The notes under the pieces: model-generated | Database searches by the model: none | What the model was told of the DNA's origin: nothing | What the model saw: only the letters and a program-made list of their open reading frames with translations | Made by a program: the position numbers and the translations under genes | In this document: piece after piece, positions 8,337 to 15,710 of the stretch | How the letters are laid out: every line of letters starts with the position of its first letter | How positions within the stretch are numbered: the stretch's first letter is position 1 | Assembly (NCBI GenBank): GCA_040381075.1 | Contig: JBEIHX010000001.1 | Span: forward strand, 189,427 to 253,426 | DNA length: 64,000 nt | From: JBEIHX01 sp040381075 | GTDB taxonomy: Bacteria; Pseudomonadota; Alphaproteobacteria; Caulobacterales; Aquidulcibacteraceae | Direction of reading: 5' to 3'

Positions 8337-9682
8337 CAGAACCGTTTGAAACGGCTGTCCCGCGCCAGCGGACGCTGGTGCTGCATCCCCTTGTGGCGCG
8401 GGGGCCCGGCGAAGAGGCGTCGCGCGACCGCAGCCTGCGGCTGAGTGAGGCGTCGGGTCTTGCAGAGGCGTTGGACCTCCTGGTGGTGGAAGCGCGGGTG
8501 GAGCCGCTGCGCGAGCGCAAGCCGGGGCTTTATTTCGGCGAAGGCAAGGCCAACGAGATCGGCGCACGGATTAAAACGGATGCGATCGACGTGGTGTTCA
8601 TTGATGCGCCGCTCACCCCGGTGCAGCAGCGCAATCTTGAACGTCTCTGGCAGGTCAAGGTGGTTGACCGCACCGGCGTGATCCTTGAGATCTTTGCCCG
8701 GCGCGCCCGCACGCGGGAGGGACGCCTTCAGGTCGAGGCGGCGCGGCTGTCCTATGAACGCTCGCGCCTGGTGCGCACCTGGACCCACCTTGAGCGCCAG
8801 CGCGGTGGCCTTGGCAAGACCGGCGGGCCTGGGGAAACGCAGATCGAGCTTGATCGCCGGCTGATCGCGGAGCGCATTACCCGGATCCGTACCGAGTTGG
8901 AGGAGGTGCGCCGCACGCGCAGCCTGCACCGTCAGGCGCGCCAGCGCGCGCCCTATCCGGTGATTGCGCTGGTCGGCTACACCAATGCGGGAAAGTCGAG
9001 CCTGTTCAATCGTCTGTCGCGCGCCCAGGTTCTCGCCAAAGACATGCCCTTCGCCACGCTCGATCCGACCATGCGCGCAGTGCGTCTGCCGTCTGGCGCT
9101 CATGTCATTCTGTCCGACACGGTCGGCTTCATCACGGACCTGCCAACGGAGTTGATCGCGGCGTTTCGCGCAACGCTGGAAGAGGTGGCGCAGGCGGATA
9201 TCCTGGTGCATGTGCGCGACATCGCCCACGCCGAAAGTGAGGCTCAGCGGGCTGAGGTTCTGACGGTGCTGGACGCCCTGATCCCGGAGGATCGCAAAGG
9301 CGCGGCTGTCCTTATCGAGGCCTGGAACAAGATAGACCAGCTGTCGCCGGACGAGCGTCGCCATGCGGGCCTGCGCGCCGCCGCCGCCGCCCGCGATCCA
9401 CAGGGGCCGCAGGCGGCGCTGCTCTCGGCGCTGACCGGGGAGGGCATGGACGAACTTCTCGGGCTGATCGACGCCGCGCTGGCGCGCGGCCTTGATGTCG
9501 TCGCCATCACGGCGCCGGCGGCGGCGGGGGCGGCGCGCGCCTGGCTGTATGCTCATGGTCATGTGCTGTCACGCGAACCGGCGGACGATGCGGGTGCGGA
9601 GCGCTTCACCGTGCGCATGAGCCCTGCCGCGCTCGGCAAGTTTGCAGCGCTTTACCCAGAGGCCCCGACAGAGCGCGCGTGA
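8333..9682 (+). CDS. hflX: Ribosome-associated GTPase HflX
   Basis: GTPase that splits stalled ribosomes under stress. The G motifs GYTNAGKSSLFNRL, DTVGFI and WNKID are present, as is the HflX signature GGPGETQIELDRR. The first conventional start is GTG at 8378 (434 aa). However, family-like residues (RTLVLHP) are encoded just upstream in frame, and the only codon able to start there is CTG at 8333, overlapping the hfq stop (CTGA) and preceded by AGGAG (8320-8324) at 8 nt. I therefore give the longer form (449 aa) as likely, with the start as the uncertain part. Confidence 0.88.
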   Translation: MTEPFETAVPRQRTLVLHPLVARGPGEEASRDRSLRLSEASGLAEALDLLVVEARVEPLRERKPGLYFGEGKANEIGARIKTDAIDVVFIDAPLTPVQQRNLERLWQVKVVDRTGVILEIFARRARTREGRLQVEAARLSYERSRLVRTWTHLERQRGGLGKTGGPGETQIELDRRLIAERITRIRTELEEVRRTRSLHRQARQRAPYPVIALVGYTNAGKSSLFNRLSRAQVLAKDMPFATLDPTMRAVRLPSGAHVILSDTVGFITDLPTELIAAFRATLEEVAQADILVHVRDIAHAESEAQRAEVLTVLDALIPEDRKGAAVLIEAWNKIDQLSPDERRHAGLRAAAAARDPQGPQAALLSALTGEGMDELLGLIDAALARGLDVVAITAPAAAGAARAWLYAHGHVLSREPADDAGAERFTVRMSPAALGKFAALYPEAPTERA

Positions 9683-9776
9683 TGCGCCAGGGCTGGCGGT
9701 GCGCCCGGTGACATCCGCCGCCGGTGACATCTGCCTGGGGCTGGGGCGTTCCCGGGACGGTCGCATGTCCGGGCGC

Positions 9777-10595
9777 TCAGTCGGGCGGGCGTTTCTCGAG
9801 CGCCTTGGCTTCATCCCAGTATGCATCCAGCGTGGCGAGCGGCAGGGGCGCCGGCGTTTCGGCTGCACGCGTTTCAACATGCCGGAAGCGACGTTCGAAT
9901 TTGGCGTTGGCCGCGCGCAGGCACTCTTCGGGATCAACTCCAAGCTTGCGTGCCAGGTTGGCGAGCACGAACAGGACGTCGCCGATCTCTTCTGCAACAT
10001 TGTCGTGATCGCCGGCGGCGATCGCCTGCTCCAGTTCGCTGCGCTCCTCGTCCAGCTTTGCAAATACGCTGGCCGCGTCGGGCCAGTCAAAACCGATCCG
10101 TGCAGCGCGTTTGGTGAGCTTGGCGGCGCGCATCAGCGCAGGCGCTGCACGCGGAACGCCGTCAAGCACGCTGTCGGACGGTGTTCGCGCATGCTCTTGG
10201 GCCTTGATCGCTTCCCACGCCTTGGTCTGCTGTTCGGCGGTGCGCGCCTCGGCCCGGTCGCCGAACACGTGCGGATGCCGCCGGAGCATCTTGGCGGTGA
10301 CGGCGCGCGCGACGCAGGCGAAGTCGAATGCGCCGGCTTCCTCTGCCATGCGGGCGTGGAAAACAACCTGGAAGAGCAGGTCGCCGAGTTCGTCCTCAAG
10401 AGAGGGGAGATCCTCCCGGTCGATGGCGTCGGCGACTTCATAGGCTTCTTCGATCGTGTAGGGTGCGATGGTCCTGAACGTCTGCTCGAGGTCCCACGGG
10501 CAGCCGGTGAGGGGCGTGCGCAGCCGCGCCATGATCTCGAGCAGGTCGGCGATCGCGCCGGCGGCGTCGCTATAGGTCATGCGTGTCTGGTCCAT
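9777..10595 (-). CDS. mazG: Nucleoside triphosphate pyrophosphohydrolase MazG
   Basis: Hydrolyses (d)NTPs to NMPs, limiting misincorporation and lowering ppGpp signalling. Length is 272 aa from ATG at 10595 (next ATG at 10580 also possible). Two MazG repeats are visible: the first contains CPWDLEQTFRTIAPYTIEE and EELGDLLFQVVFHA-type acidic residues (here DELGDLLFQ), the second has EERSELEQAI and EEIGDVLFVLANLARKLG. It is convergent with hflX. Confidence 0.93.
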   Translation of the reverse strand: MDQTRMTYSDAAGAIADLLEIMARLRTPLTGCPWDLEQTFRTIAPYTIEEAYEVADAIDREDLPSLEDELGDLLFQVVFHARMAEEAGAFDFACVARAVTAKMLRRHPHVFGDRAEARTAEQQTKAWEAIKAQEHARTPSDSVLDGVPRAAPALMRAAKLTKRAARIGFDWPDAASVFAKLDEERSELEQAIAAGDHDNVAEEIGDVLFVLANLARKLGVDPEECLRAANAKFERRFRHVETRAAETPAPLPLATLDAYWDEAKALEKRPPD

Positions 10596-10738
10596 GCGCG
10601 ATTCCCCGCTGTTGCACGCCTGCCTTACCACAGCTGACCTGGGCGGGCTTCGCATGCATGTTCCGGGGCGGCGTCATGCGTGGGGCGGTCTGGGCGACGG
10701 CGCGAACGTGGGAGCTGATGCGCGCCAGGAGTCTGCCG

Positions 10739-10798
10739 GACTGGCTGCCGGACTGGCTGCCGGAGTGGCTGCCGGAGTGGCTGCCGGAGTGGCTGCCG
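10739..10798. repeat. Five tandem copies of a 12-bp unit
   Basis: Two copies of GACTGGCTGCCG are followed by three copies of GAGTGGCTGCCG, with partial units at both edges. Because the period is a multiple of three, all frames stay open across it. This is intergenic, unlike the other 12-bp array at 16114-16159. Confidence 0.95.
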
Positions 10799-10928
10799 GG
10801 ACTGGCCCGCTGGCGAGGCTGCATTGGGCCGCTCAACGCTTGGGATGCTCCGTGATGCGGCCCGCCCGGAGCTCGGCGGGGGATTCGTGTGAGGCGACTG
10901 GAGGCAGCTGGTCGCCCGCCATTGTGCG

Positions 10929-10944
10929 CATAATATGTATTATG
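10929..10944. promoter_or_regulatory. AT-rich 7-2-7 palindrome upstream of mazG
   Basis: CATAATA-TG-TATTATG is a perfect inverted repeat in otherwise GC-rich DNA, with more AT-rich bases following on the plus strand. On the minus strand CTGAAT and a TATTAT-like hexamer lie at roughly promoter spacing. A promoter with an operator is possible, about 330 bp from mazG. Confidence 0.3.
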
Positions 10945-11199
10945 GGAAATAAATTCAGGGATGCGGGGGCGGGGGCTGAACCAGGCCTGCGGCTGCATGT
11001 GCGCCGGCCACGGGGCGCGAGACTGGGCCGTGCGCCAGGCATCCGTGCGAGGACGCCGGCGCACCAGGCGCATGTGGTCGTTCTTGGGCGTCGTTCATGG
11101 CGTTTGCCATCTCAGCCTGCTGGTGCGCTGCCTCTGTGATCGGCGCCTGGGCGTTCGCCCGTTCTGCGGCCGGAATTGTGACCAGGCGCTCCACCCTGG

Positions 11200-12048
11200 T
11201 CAGACTGCGGCGGGCGGCCCTGCAGCGACAAAGTCCTCGGTGATGGAGGTTTCCCACGACCAGCCGTCAAACGCCGGCTCGACATGGGCAGGCGTCTCTG
11301 CAGCCAGACGATTGTAATCAAGATCAATGTGGAGATTGGTCAGCACCGCGCGTTCCGGGGCCAGGCGCGCAATCCATCCAAGGCTCTTTTCCACATGCGC
11401 GTGGGTCGGATGCGGGGTGTAACGCAGCGCATCAACGATCCACAGCTTCAGCCCGCCAAGCAGCGCAAAGCTCGCCTCCGGCAGATCCACGACATCGTTG
11501 TTGTAGGCAGCCGGTCCGAACCGGAACCCCAGGGATGGACCAACCCCATGGTCCTGGGTCAGTGGGATCGCTGCGATGGGGCCGCCGGGCCCCTCCACTG
11601 TCAAAGCGCGGCCTGGCGGCGGCATGGGGCGTGCTTGGAGGATCCCCGGGTAGCCGTCCGCGCCATGAAAACAATATGCGAACCGCACCATCAAGGTGCT
11701 GGCGGTCGCCTCGTCCAGCCATGTCGGAATGCGCTGGCGCATGGCGTAGGCGATCGTGCGCAGATCGTCGATGCCATGAGTCTGGTCGGCATGGTCATGG
11801 CTGAACAAGACGCCATCGATGCGGTCGACCCCGGCGGCGAGGAGTTGGAAGCGCATATCCGGCGCCGTATCGACAATCAGCCGGGTGGGACGGCGCGCCC
11901 CCTGACGGAAGCGCTCCACCAGGAGCGAGCAGCGCGTACGCCGGTTCTTTGGCTCGTCGGGATCGCATGCGCCCCACCCGTCGCCGACCCGTGGCACGCC
12001 GCCTGAAGAGCCGCAGCCCAGTATCGTCAGCCGCAGTCGGTCCATCAA
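11200..12048 (-). CDS. MBL-fold metal-dependent hydrolase (PhnP-like)
   Basis: Metallo-beta-lactamase-fold phosphodiesterase-type protein, 282 aa. The N-terminus LTILGCGSSGGVPR and the metal motif FSHDHADQTHGIDDLR (HxHxDH) are clear. It is the usual last gene of the alphaproteobacterial tmk-holB-tatD cluster. The start overlaps the tatD stop by 4 bp, so it is cotranscribed with tatD-holB-tmk. PhnP-like cyclic phosphodiesterase activity is a family-level guess; no phn genes are nearby. Confidence 0.88.
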   Translation of the reverse strand: MMDRLRLTILGCGSSGGVPRVGDGWGACDPDEPKNRRTRCSLLVERFRQGARRPTRLIVDTAPDMRFQLLAAGVDRIDGVLFSHDHADQTHGIDDLRTIAYAMRQRIPTWLDEATASTLMVRFAYCFHGADGYPGILQARPMPPPGRALTVEGPGGPIAAIPLTQDHGVGPSLGFRFGPAAYNNDVVDLPEASFALLGGLKLWIVDALRYTPHPTHAHVEKSLGWIARLAPERAVLTNLHIDLDYNRLAAETPAHVEPAFDGWSWETSITEDFVAAGPPAAV

Positions 12049-12836
12049 TGCAGCCCCGCAGGCGCAGAAGCGCGCGTGAAGAGACGAAAGAAGGCTTCGG
12101 TCGTGCGTTTCGCGGCGGTCGCCCGGTCTATGCCGCTCAACGCCGCGAAGGCGTCAAGCACATGGACGACGAAGGCTGGTTCATTGCGCCGGCCGCGATG
12201 GGGAACCGGCGCAAGATAGGGACAATCCGTCTCGACAATAACGCGCTCCGGCGGCATCTCGCGCGCCACAGCGCGCACATCCTGCGCGGCTTTGAAGGTC
12301 AGTATCCCGGACACGGAAAAATAGGCCCCCAGGGCGGCGGCGCGCCGGGCGAGAGCGGCGCCGCCGGTGTAGCAGTGCAGGAGCATTGAGAAGGCGCCGC
12401 GGCTGTGCTCCTCCTCCAGAATGTCGCCCGTCAGGTCGTCGGCGCCGCGCGTGTGAATGATGATTGGCAGGCCAGTGGCGCGCGCTGCAGCGATATGGGC
12501 CCGAAACACGGCGATCTGGCTTTCGAGGTCGGAGTATCCATAGTGCTGGTCAAGCCCGGTTTCGCCAATGCCGATCACCTTTGGATCCGCAGCGAGATCA
12601 ATCAGTGTCTGGGCCGCCAGGTCAGCATAATCCTTCGCGTGATGCGGATGCACTCCGACGCTCGCCCAGATCGATGCCTGGCGCGCAGCGATGGCGCGCA
12701 CGGCTTCAAAATGGTCGAGCCGGTCACAGATGGCAAGCAGGCCTGTGACGCCAGCGGCCTCGGCGCGTGCGAGAACGGCGTCGAGATCATCCTGAAACTG
12801 AGGACCATGCAGATTGACGTGACTGTCAATGATCAT
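12045..12836 (-). CDS. tatD: TatD-family metal-dependent deoxyribonuclease
   Basis: TIM-barrel hydrolase of the TatD family, 263 aa. The visible metal-site elements are MIIDSHVNLH, GETGLDQHY, IIHTRGADDLT and ETDCPYLAP. The first motif reads H-V-N rather than the textbook H-x-H, so one metal-ligand His is Asn. It overlaps holB and the MBL hydrolase by 4 bp on either side. In many relatives metG lies between holB and tatD; it is absent here. Confidence 0.9.
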   Translation of the reverse strand: MIIDSHVNLHGPQFQDDLDAVLARAEAAGVTGLLAICDRLDHFEAVRAIAARQASIWASVGVHPHHAKDYADLAAQTLIDLAADPKVIGIGETGLDQHYGYSDLESQIAVFRAHIAAARATGLPIIIHTRGADDLTGDILEEEHSRGAFSMLLHCYTGGAALARRAAALGAYFSVSGILTFKAAQDVRAVAREMPPERVIVETDCPYLAPVPHRGRRNEPAFVVHVLDAFAALSGIDRATAAKRTTEAFFRLFTRASAPAGLH

Positions 12837-13909
12837 GGGCGTGCGCTCCGGTTCGCCCGGCCGATCGCCTCAAACGCGGCGTAGACGGCTGCGGTGCGAT
12901 CCATGGTGAGCACATCCGTTTCCCGCTCGATTGCTGAGACTTCGTCGAAGGCCTGCGCCCACGCCTTTGGCGCGGCCGCAGCCGCCCTGGCGAGCCCTTT
13001 GGCTTCCTCCTCCACCCTGGGCGTGAGATCAAGTCCGGCGGAGGCCTTCATTGCGCGCGCGAGCCAATCCCGCAGGAAATGGAAGGTAAGGTCAAAGCGG
13101 GTCTCCTCCCCTCGCTTGCCGGCCTCCGATGCGATCCGCCGCACCGTTGGCAGGCCCGGCCTGTCGACGGCGAGGCTTGAGACAAGCTCACGGTAGAGCC
13201 CGGCGCCGCCGCAGGCCGCGAGCGACAGGGCCTGCCCGATGGCGCCGGCGGACAGGTCGGCCAGCAGACGGGCGTCGGCTGCGTCAAGACCCGTGCGGGC
13301 GCGGATCGCCTGGACGGCGGCGTCGGGCTCGAGGGGGGTCAGCCGCAGCATGCTGCAGCGCGATCGAATGGTGGGCAGGAGAGCGCCTGGCGCATGCGCG
13401 AGCAGGATCATGACCGCGCGCGGCGGCGGCTCTTCCAGGGTCTTCAGGAGCGCATTGGCTGCGTTTCGGTTGAGATCGTCGCTGGTGTCCACGATCGCCA
13501 CCCGCGCGCCCCCTTCCCCGGCCGTGAGGGCGAAGAACTCCCCCAGGCGGCGGGCTTCGTCGACCGGAATATCGGCCTTGGCCTTGCCCGTCCGGTCATC
13601 CCAGGGCCGGCGCAGTATCCGCAGATCCGCATGACCCAGCGCGGCGATGCGCCGTGCGACGGGATCGTCCGGCGGGACGGCAAGGGAGTGCGGGGACAGC
13701 CGTTGCCCGCCCAGAAGCACGCGCGCCATGCGATAGGCGAAGGTGGCTTTGCCGACGCCCTTGGGGCCGGTGATCAGCCAGGCATGGTGCAGACGTCCCT
13801 GCGCCATTGCGGAGACGACGGCGCGTTCCGCCGATTCATGGCCGATCAGCTCGTAGGTTTCGCGCGGATGGGCGCCGCCAGGCGCCCGGTCTGTTTCGTG
13901 CTCGCTCAT
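12833..13909 (-). CDS. holB: DNA polymerase III delta' subunit
   Basis: Clamp-loader subunit, 358 aa. The AAA+ fold shows ITGPKGVGKATFAYRMA (P-loop), LLKTLEEPPPRA and the RSRCSMLRL segment (SRC motif), all typical of delta'. The gene overlaps tmk (4 bp) and tatD (4 bp), forming a coupled minus-strand operon. Confidence 0.95.
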   Translation of the reverse strand: MSEHETDRAPGGAHPRETYELIGHESAERAVVSAMAQGRLHHAWLITGPKGVGKATFAYRMARVLLGGQRLSPHSLAVPPDDPVARRIAALGHADLRILRRPWDDRTGKAKADIPVDEARRLGEFFALTAGEGGARVAIVDTSDDLNRNAANALLKTLEEPPPRAVMILLAHAPGALLPTIRSRCSMLRLTPLEPDAAVQAIRARTGLDAADARLLADLSAGAIGQALSLAACGGAGLYRELVSSLAVDRPGLPTVRRIASEAGKRGEETRFDLTFHFLRDWLARAMKASAGLDLTPRVEEEAKGLARAAAAAPKAWAQAFDEVSAIERETDVLTMDRTAAVYAAFEAIGRANRSARP

Positions 13910-14553
13910 GCCGGAGCGCCGAGTGCAAATCGGCGCGCCAGCGCGTCATAGGCCGCCTCCACGAGCCCTTGCGGCGTCAGCATGCCGTCCAGCACGACGC
14001 AGCGGCCCGGATCCCTGCAGGCTATGTCCAGAAAGGCTGCGCGGATTGCGTCATGCACGCCAAGGCCGGCGCGATCATAGCGGGTGGTCTCGCCGCGCCG
14101 GGCTGCCGTGCGTTTGAGACCCTCGCGCGGGTCAAGATCGACAATGACGGTCAGATCAGGCCGTGTGTCGCCCACGACGACCCGGTCAAGCGCCTCGATG
14201 TCGGCAAGGGGCACGCCGTGAAGATAGCCCTGATACGCACGTGTTGAGTCGGAAAACCGGTCGCAAAGGACGATCGCGCCCCGCGCCAGGGCGGGTCTGG
14301 TGACCAGGGCGAGGTTTGAGGCGCGCGCCGCGTACATCATCAAGGTTTCGGTGAGGGGGGTCCAGGCTGGCGCGTGCGGTCCCAGAAGCAGGCTGCGGAT
14401 CGCCTCGCCCTCCGGGGTGGCGCCGGGCTCGCGCGGTTCCACGACCTCGCGCCCCAGGGCGCGCAGGCGCGCCGCCAGCCCCTTTGAGAGGGTCGACTTT
14501 CCGGCGCCTTCGCCGCCTTCCAGGGTGATGAACAATCCGCGCTGCGCGCTCAT
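13906..14553 (-). CDS. tmk: Thymidylate kinase
   Basis: Phosphorylates dTMP to dTDP. The family-length product (215 aa) starts at ATG 14553 with SAQRGLFITLEGGEGAGKST (P-loop); longer in-frame extensions are non-coding. DRFSDSTRAYQGY and the LID-like ARRGETTRYDRAG are present. It is the first gene of the tmk-holB-tatD-MBL operon. Alphaproteobacteria commonly carry a D-Ala-D-Ala carboxypeptidase and rlpA just upstream; here the catabolic island begins instead. Confidence 0.95.
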   Translation of the reverse strand: MSAQRGLFITLEGGEGAGKSTLSKGLAARLRALGREVVEPREPGATPEGEAIRSLLLGPHAPAWTPLTETLMMYAARASNLALVTRPALARGAIVLCDRFSDSTRAYQGYLHGVPLADIEALDRVVVGDTRPDLTVIVDLDPREGLKRTAARRGETTRYDRAGLGVHDAIRAAFLDIACRDPGRCVVLDGMLTPQGLVEAAYDALARRFALGAPA

Positions 14554-14789
14554 GGGAGATACCGCGCCGAAACTGACCGCGCGGCAGGCCGAGGTCAATG
14601 CGGCCCTGCCGCAAAGGCGGCCGGATCGCTGAGGAAGCTGGGGACGGCGCAAGGGTGCAGCTCCGGACAGGGCCGCTAGCAAAATCGGTCGCAGACGCCG
14701 CGCGCGTTGACACCGCCCCGGGGCGGGGTGGCAGAGTCCCCCAACCGGCCGGTGCGCACCCGGCGCAGCGGTTGGCGGGAGGACGACGG

Positions 14790-15656
14790 ATGGCGCAGGA
14801 TGCTGACACGGACAACCTGGTTCTGATCGATGAACCACGACCCATGGTGCGCCGGCTGACGCTCAACCGCCCACACAAGCGCAACGCCCTCAGCAATGCG
14901 CTGCGCGGCGCGCTGTTCGCCGCTCTCGAAGCAGGCGACAAGGATCCGGCGGTCCGCGTTATGGTGATCCGTGCGGCAGGCTCGAGCTTCTGCGCAGGCT
15001 ATGATCTCGGCGGGGGGCTGTTTGATGATCAGCCCTATCATACCGCCGGCGGCGCAGGGAACTGGCCGCGCCATGTCACCGACGGCTGCTTTCGCATCTG
15101 GGATCTCGCCAAGCCGGTGATCGCGCAGGTGCATGGCTATTGCCTGGCTGGCGGGACGGAACTCGCAGCCGCCTGTGACCTTGTCTATGTGGCCGAGGAC
15201 GCCCGCATAGGCTACCCCCCGGTGCGCGCCATCAGCCCGCCGGACAATCAGTTTTTTCCCTGGTATGTAGGCTTTCGGCGCGCAATGGAGCTGATGCTCA
15301 CCGGCGACTCCATCTCCGGCGTCGAAGCAGCCGCCTTCGGCTTCGCCAACCAGGCAGCCCCAGCCGATGCGCTTGAGGCGCATGTGCTGGCGGTCGCCGA
15401 GCGCGTGGCAAAGATTCCAACCGATCTCCAACAGATCAACAAACGCTCCGTGCACCGGCAAATGGACATCATGGGCATCCGCGCCGGCATCCGCGCCGGA
15501 ACCGACATGCAGGCCCTCGCCACCACCACGGCCTCGGCGCAGGCGCATTTCGCCGAACTCCGCAAGAGCGTCACAGGGGCTTTGACCAAGCGTGACGGCG
15601 AGTTCGGCGATTATCGCACCGGCGGGGCAAATCCGGACGCGCCAGCCTCGCGCTGA
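14790..15656 (+). CDS. Enoyl-CoA hydratase/isomerase family protein (crotonase fold)
   Basis: Crotonase-fold acyl-CoA enzyme, 288 aa from ATG 14790, preceded by GGGAGG. RPHKRNALSNAL, the oxyanion segment FCAGYDLGG and GGTELAAACDLVYVAEDA are typical. The first catalytic Glu (GGTEL) is present, but the second position, usually QPEIxLG, reads YPPVRAI, so hydration by the classical two-Glu mechanism is doubtful; isomerase, hydrolase or lyase activity is possible. It is the first gene of the island's plus-strand run and is followed after 54 bp by an acyl-CoA ligase. Confidence 0.82.
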   Translation: MAQDADTDNLVLIDEPRPMVRRLTLNRPHKRNALSNALRGALFAALEAGDKDPAVRVMVIRAAGSSFCAGYDLGGGLFDDQPYHTAGGAGNWPRHVTDGCFRIWDLAKPVIAQVHGYCLAGGTELAAACDLVYVAEDARIGYPPVRAISPPDNQFFPWYVGFRRAMELMLTGDSISGVEAAAFGFANQAAPADALEAHVLAVAERVAKIPTDLQQINKRSVHRQMDIMGIRAGIRAGTDMQALATTTASAQAHFAELRKSVTGALTKRDGEFGDYRTGGANPDAPASR

Positions 15657-15710
15657 CGGCGCGAGACGCAGGCCCGGCGGGACTGGAAACGTCACTCACA
15701 AGGGAGCGCC

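Larger units (their letters stand above)
10596..11199. other. Intergenic region between MBL hydrolase and mazG
   Basis: About 600 bp without a credible gene. Long overlapping frames exist on both strands, but their translations are low-complexity products of a 12-bp tandem repeat. The region contains that repeat (10739-10798) and an AT-rich palindrome (10929-10944). It should carry the mazG promoter, since mazG is transcribed away from it on the minus strand. Confidence 0.6.

Noticed and set aside
10739..10798. CRISPR-like array
   Set aside because: Units are 12 bp with no spacers and no cas genes anywhere in the window.
10570..11139. Overlapping long frames on both strands across the 12-bp repeat (LPEW- and GSHS-type translations)
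   Set aside because: Low-complexity products of the DNA repeat, no recognisable domain, no good ribosome site; all frames are open because the period is 12.
14707..14735. Promoter TTGACA upstream of the first island gene
   Set aside because: TTGACA (14707-14712) is present but no acceptable -10 lies at 16-18 bp.
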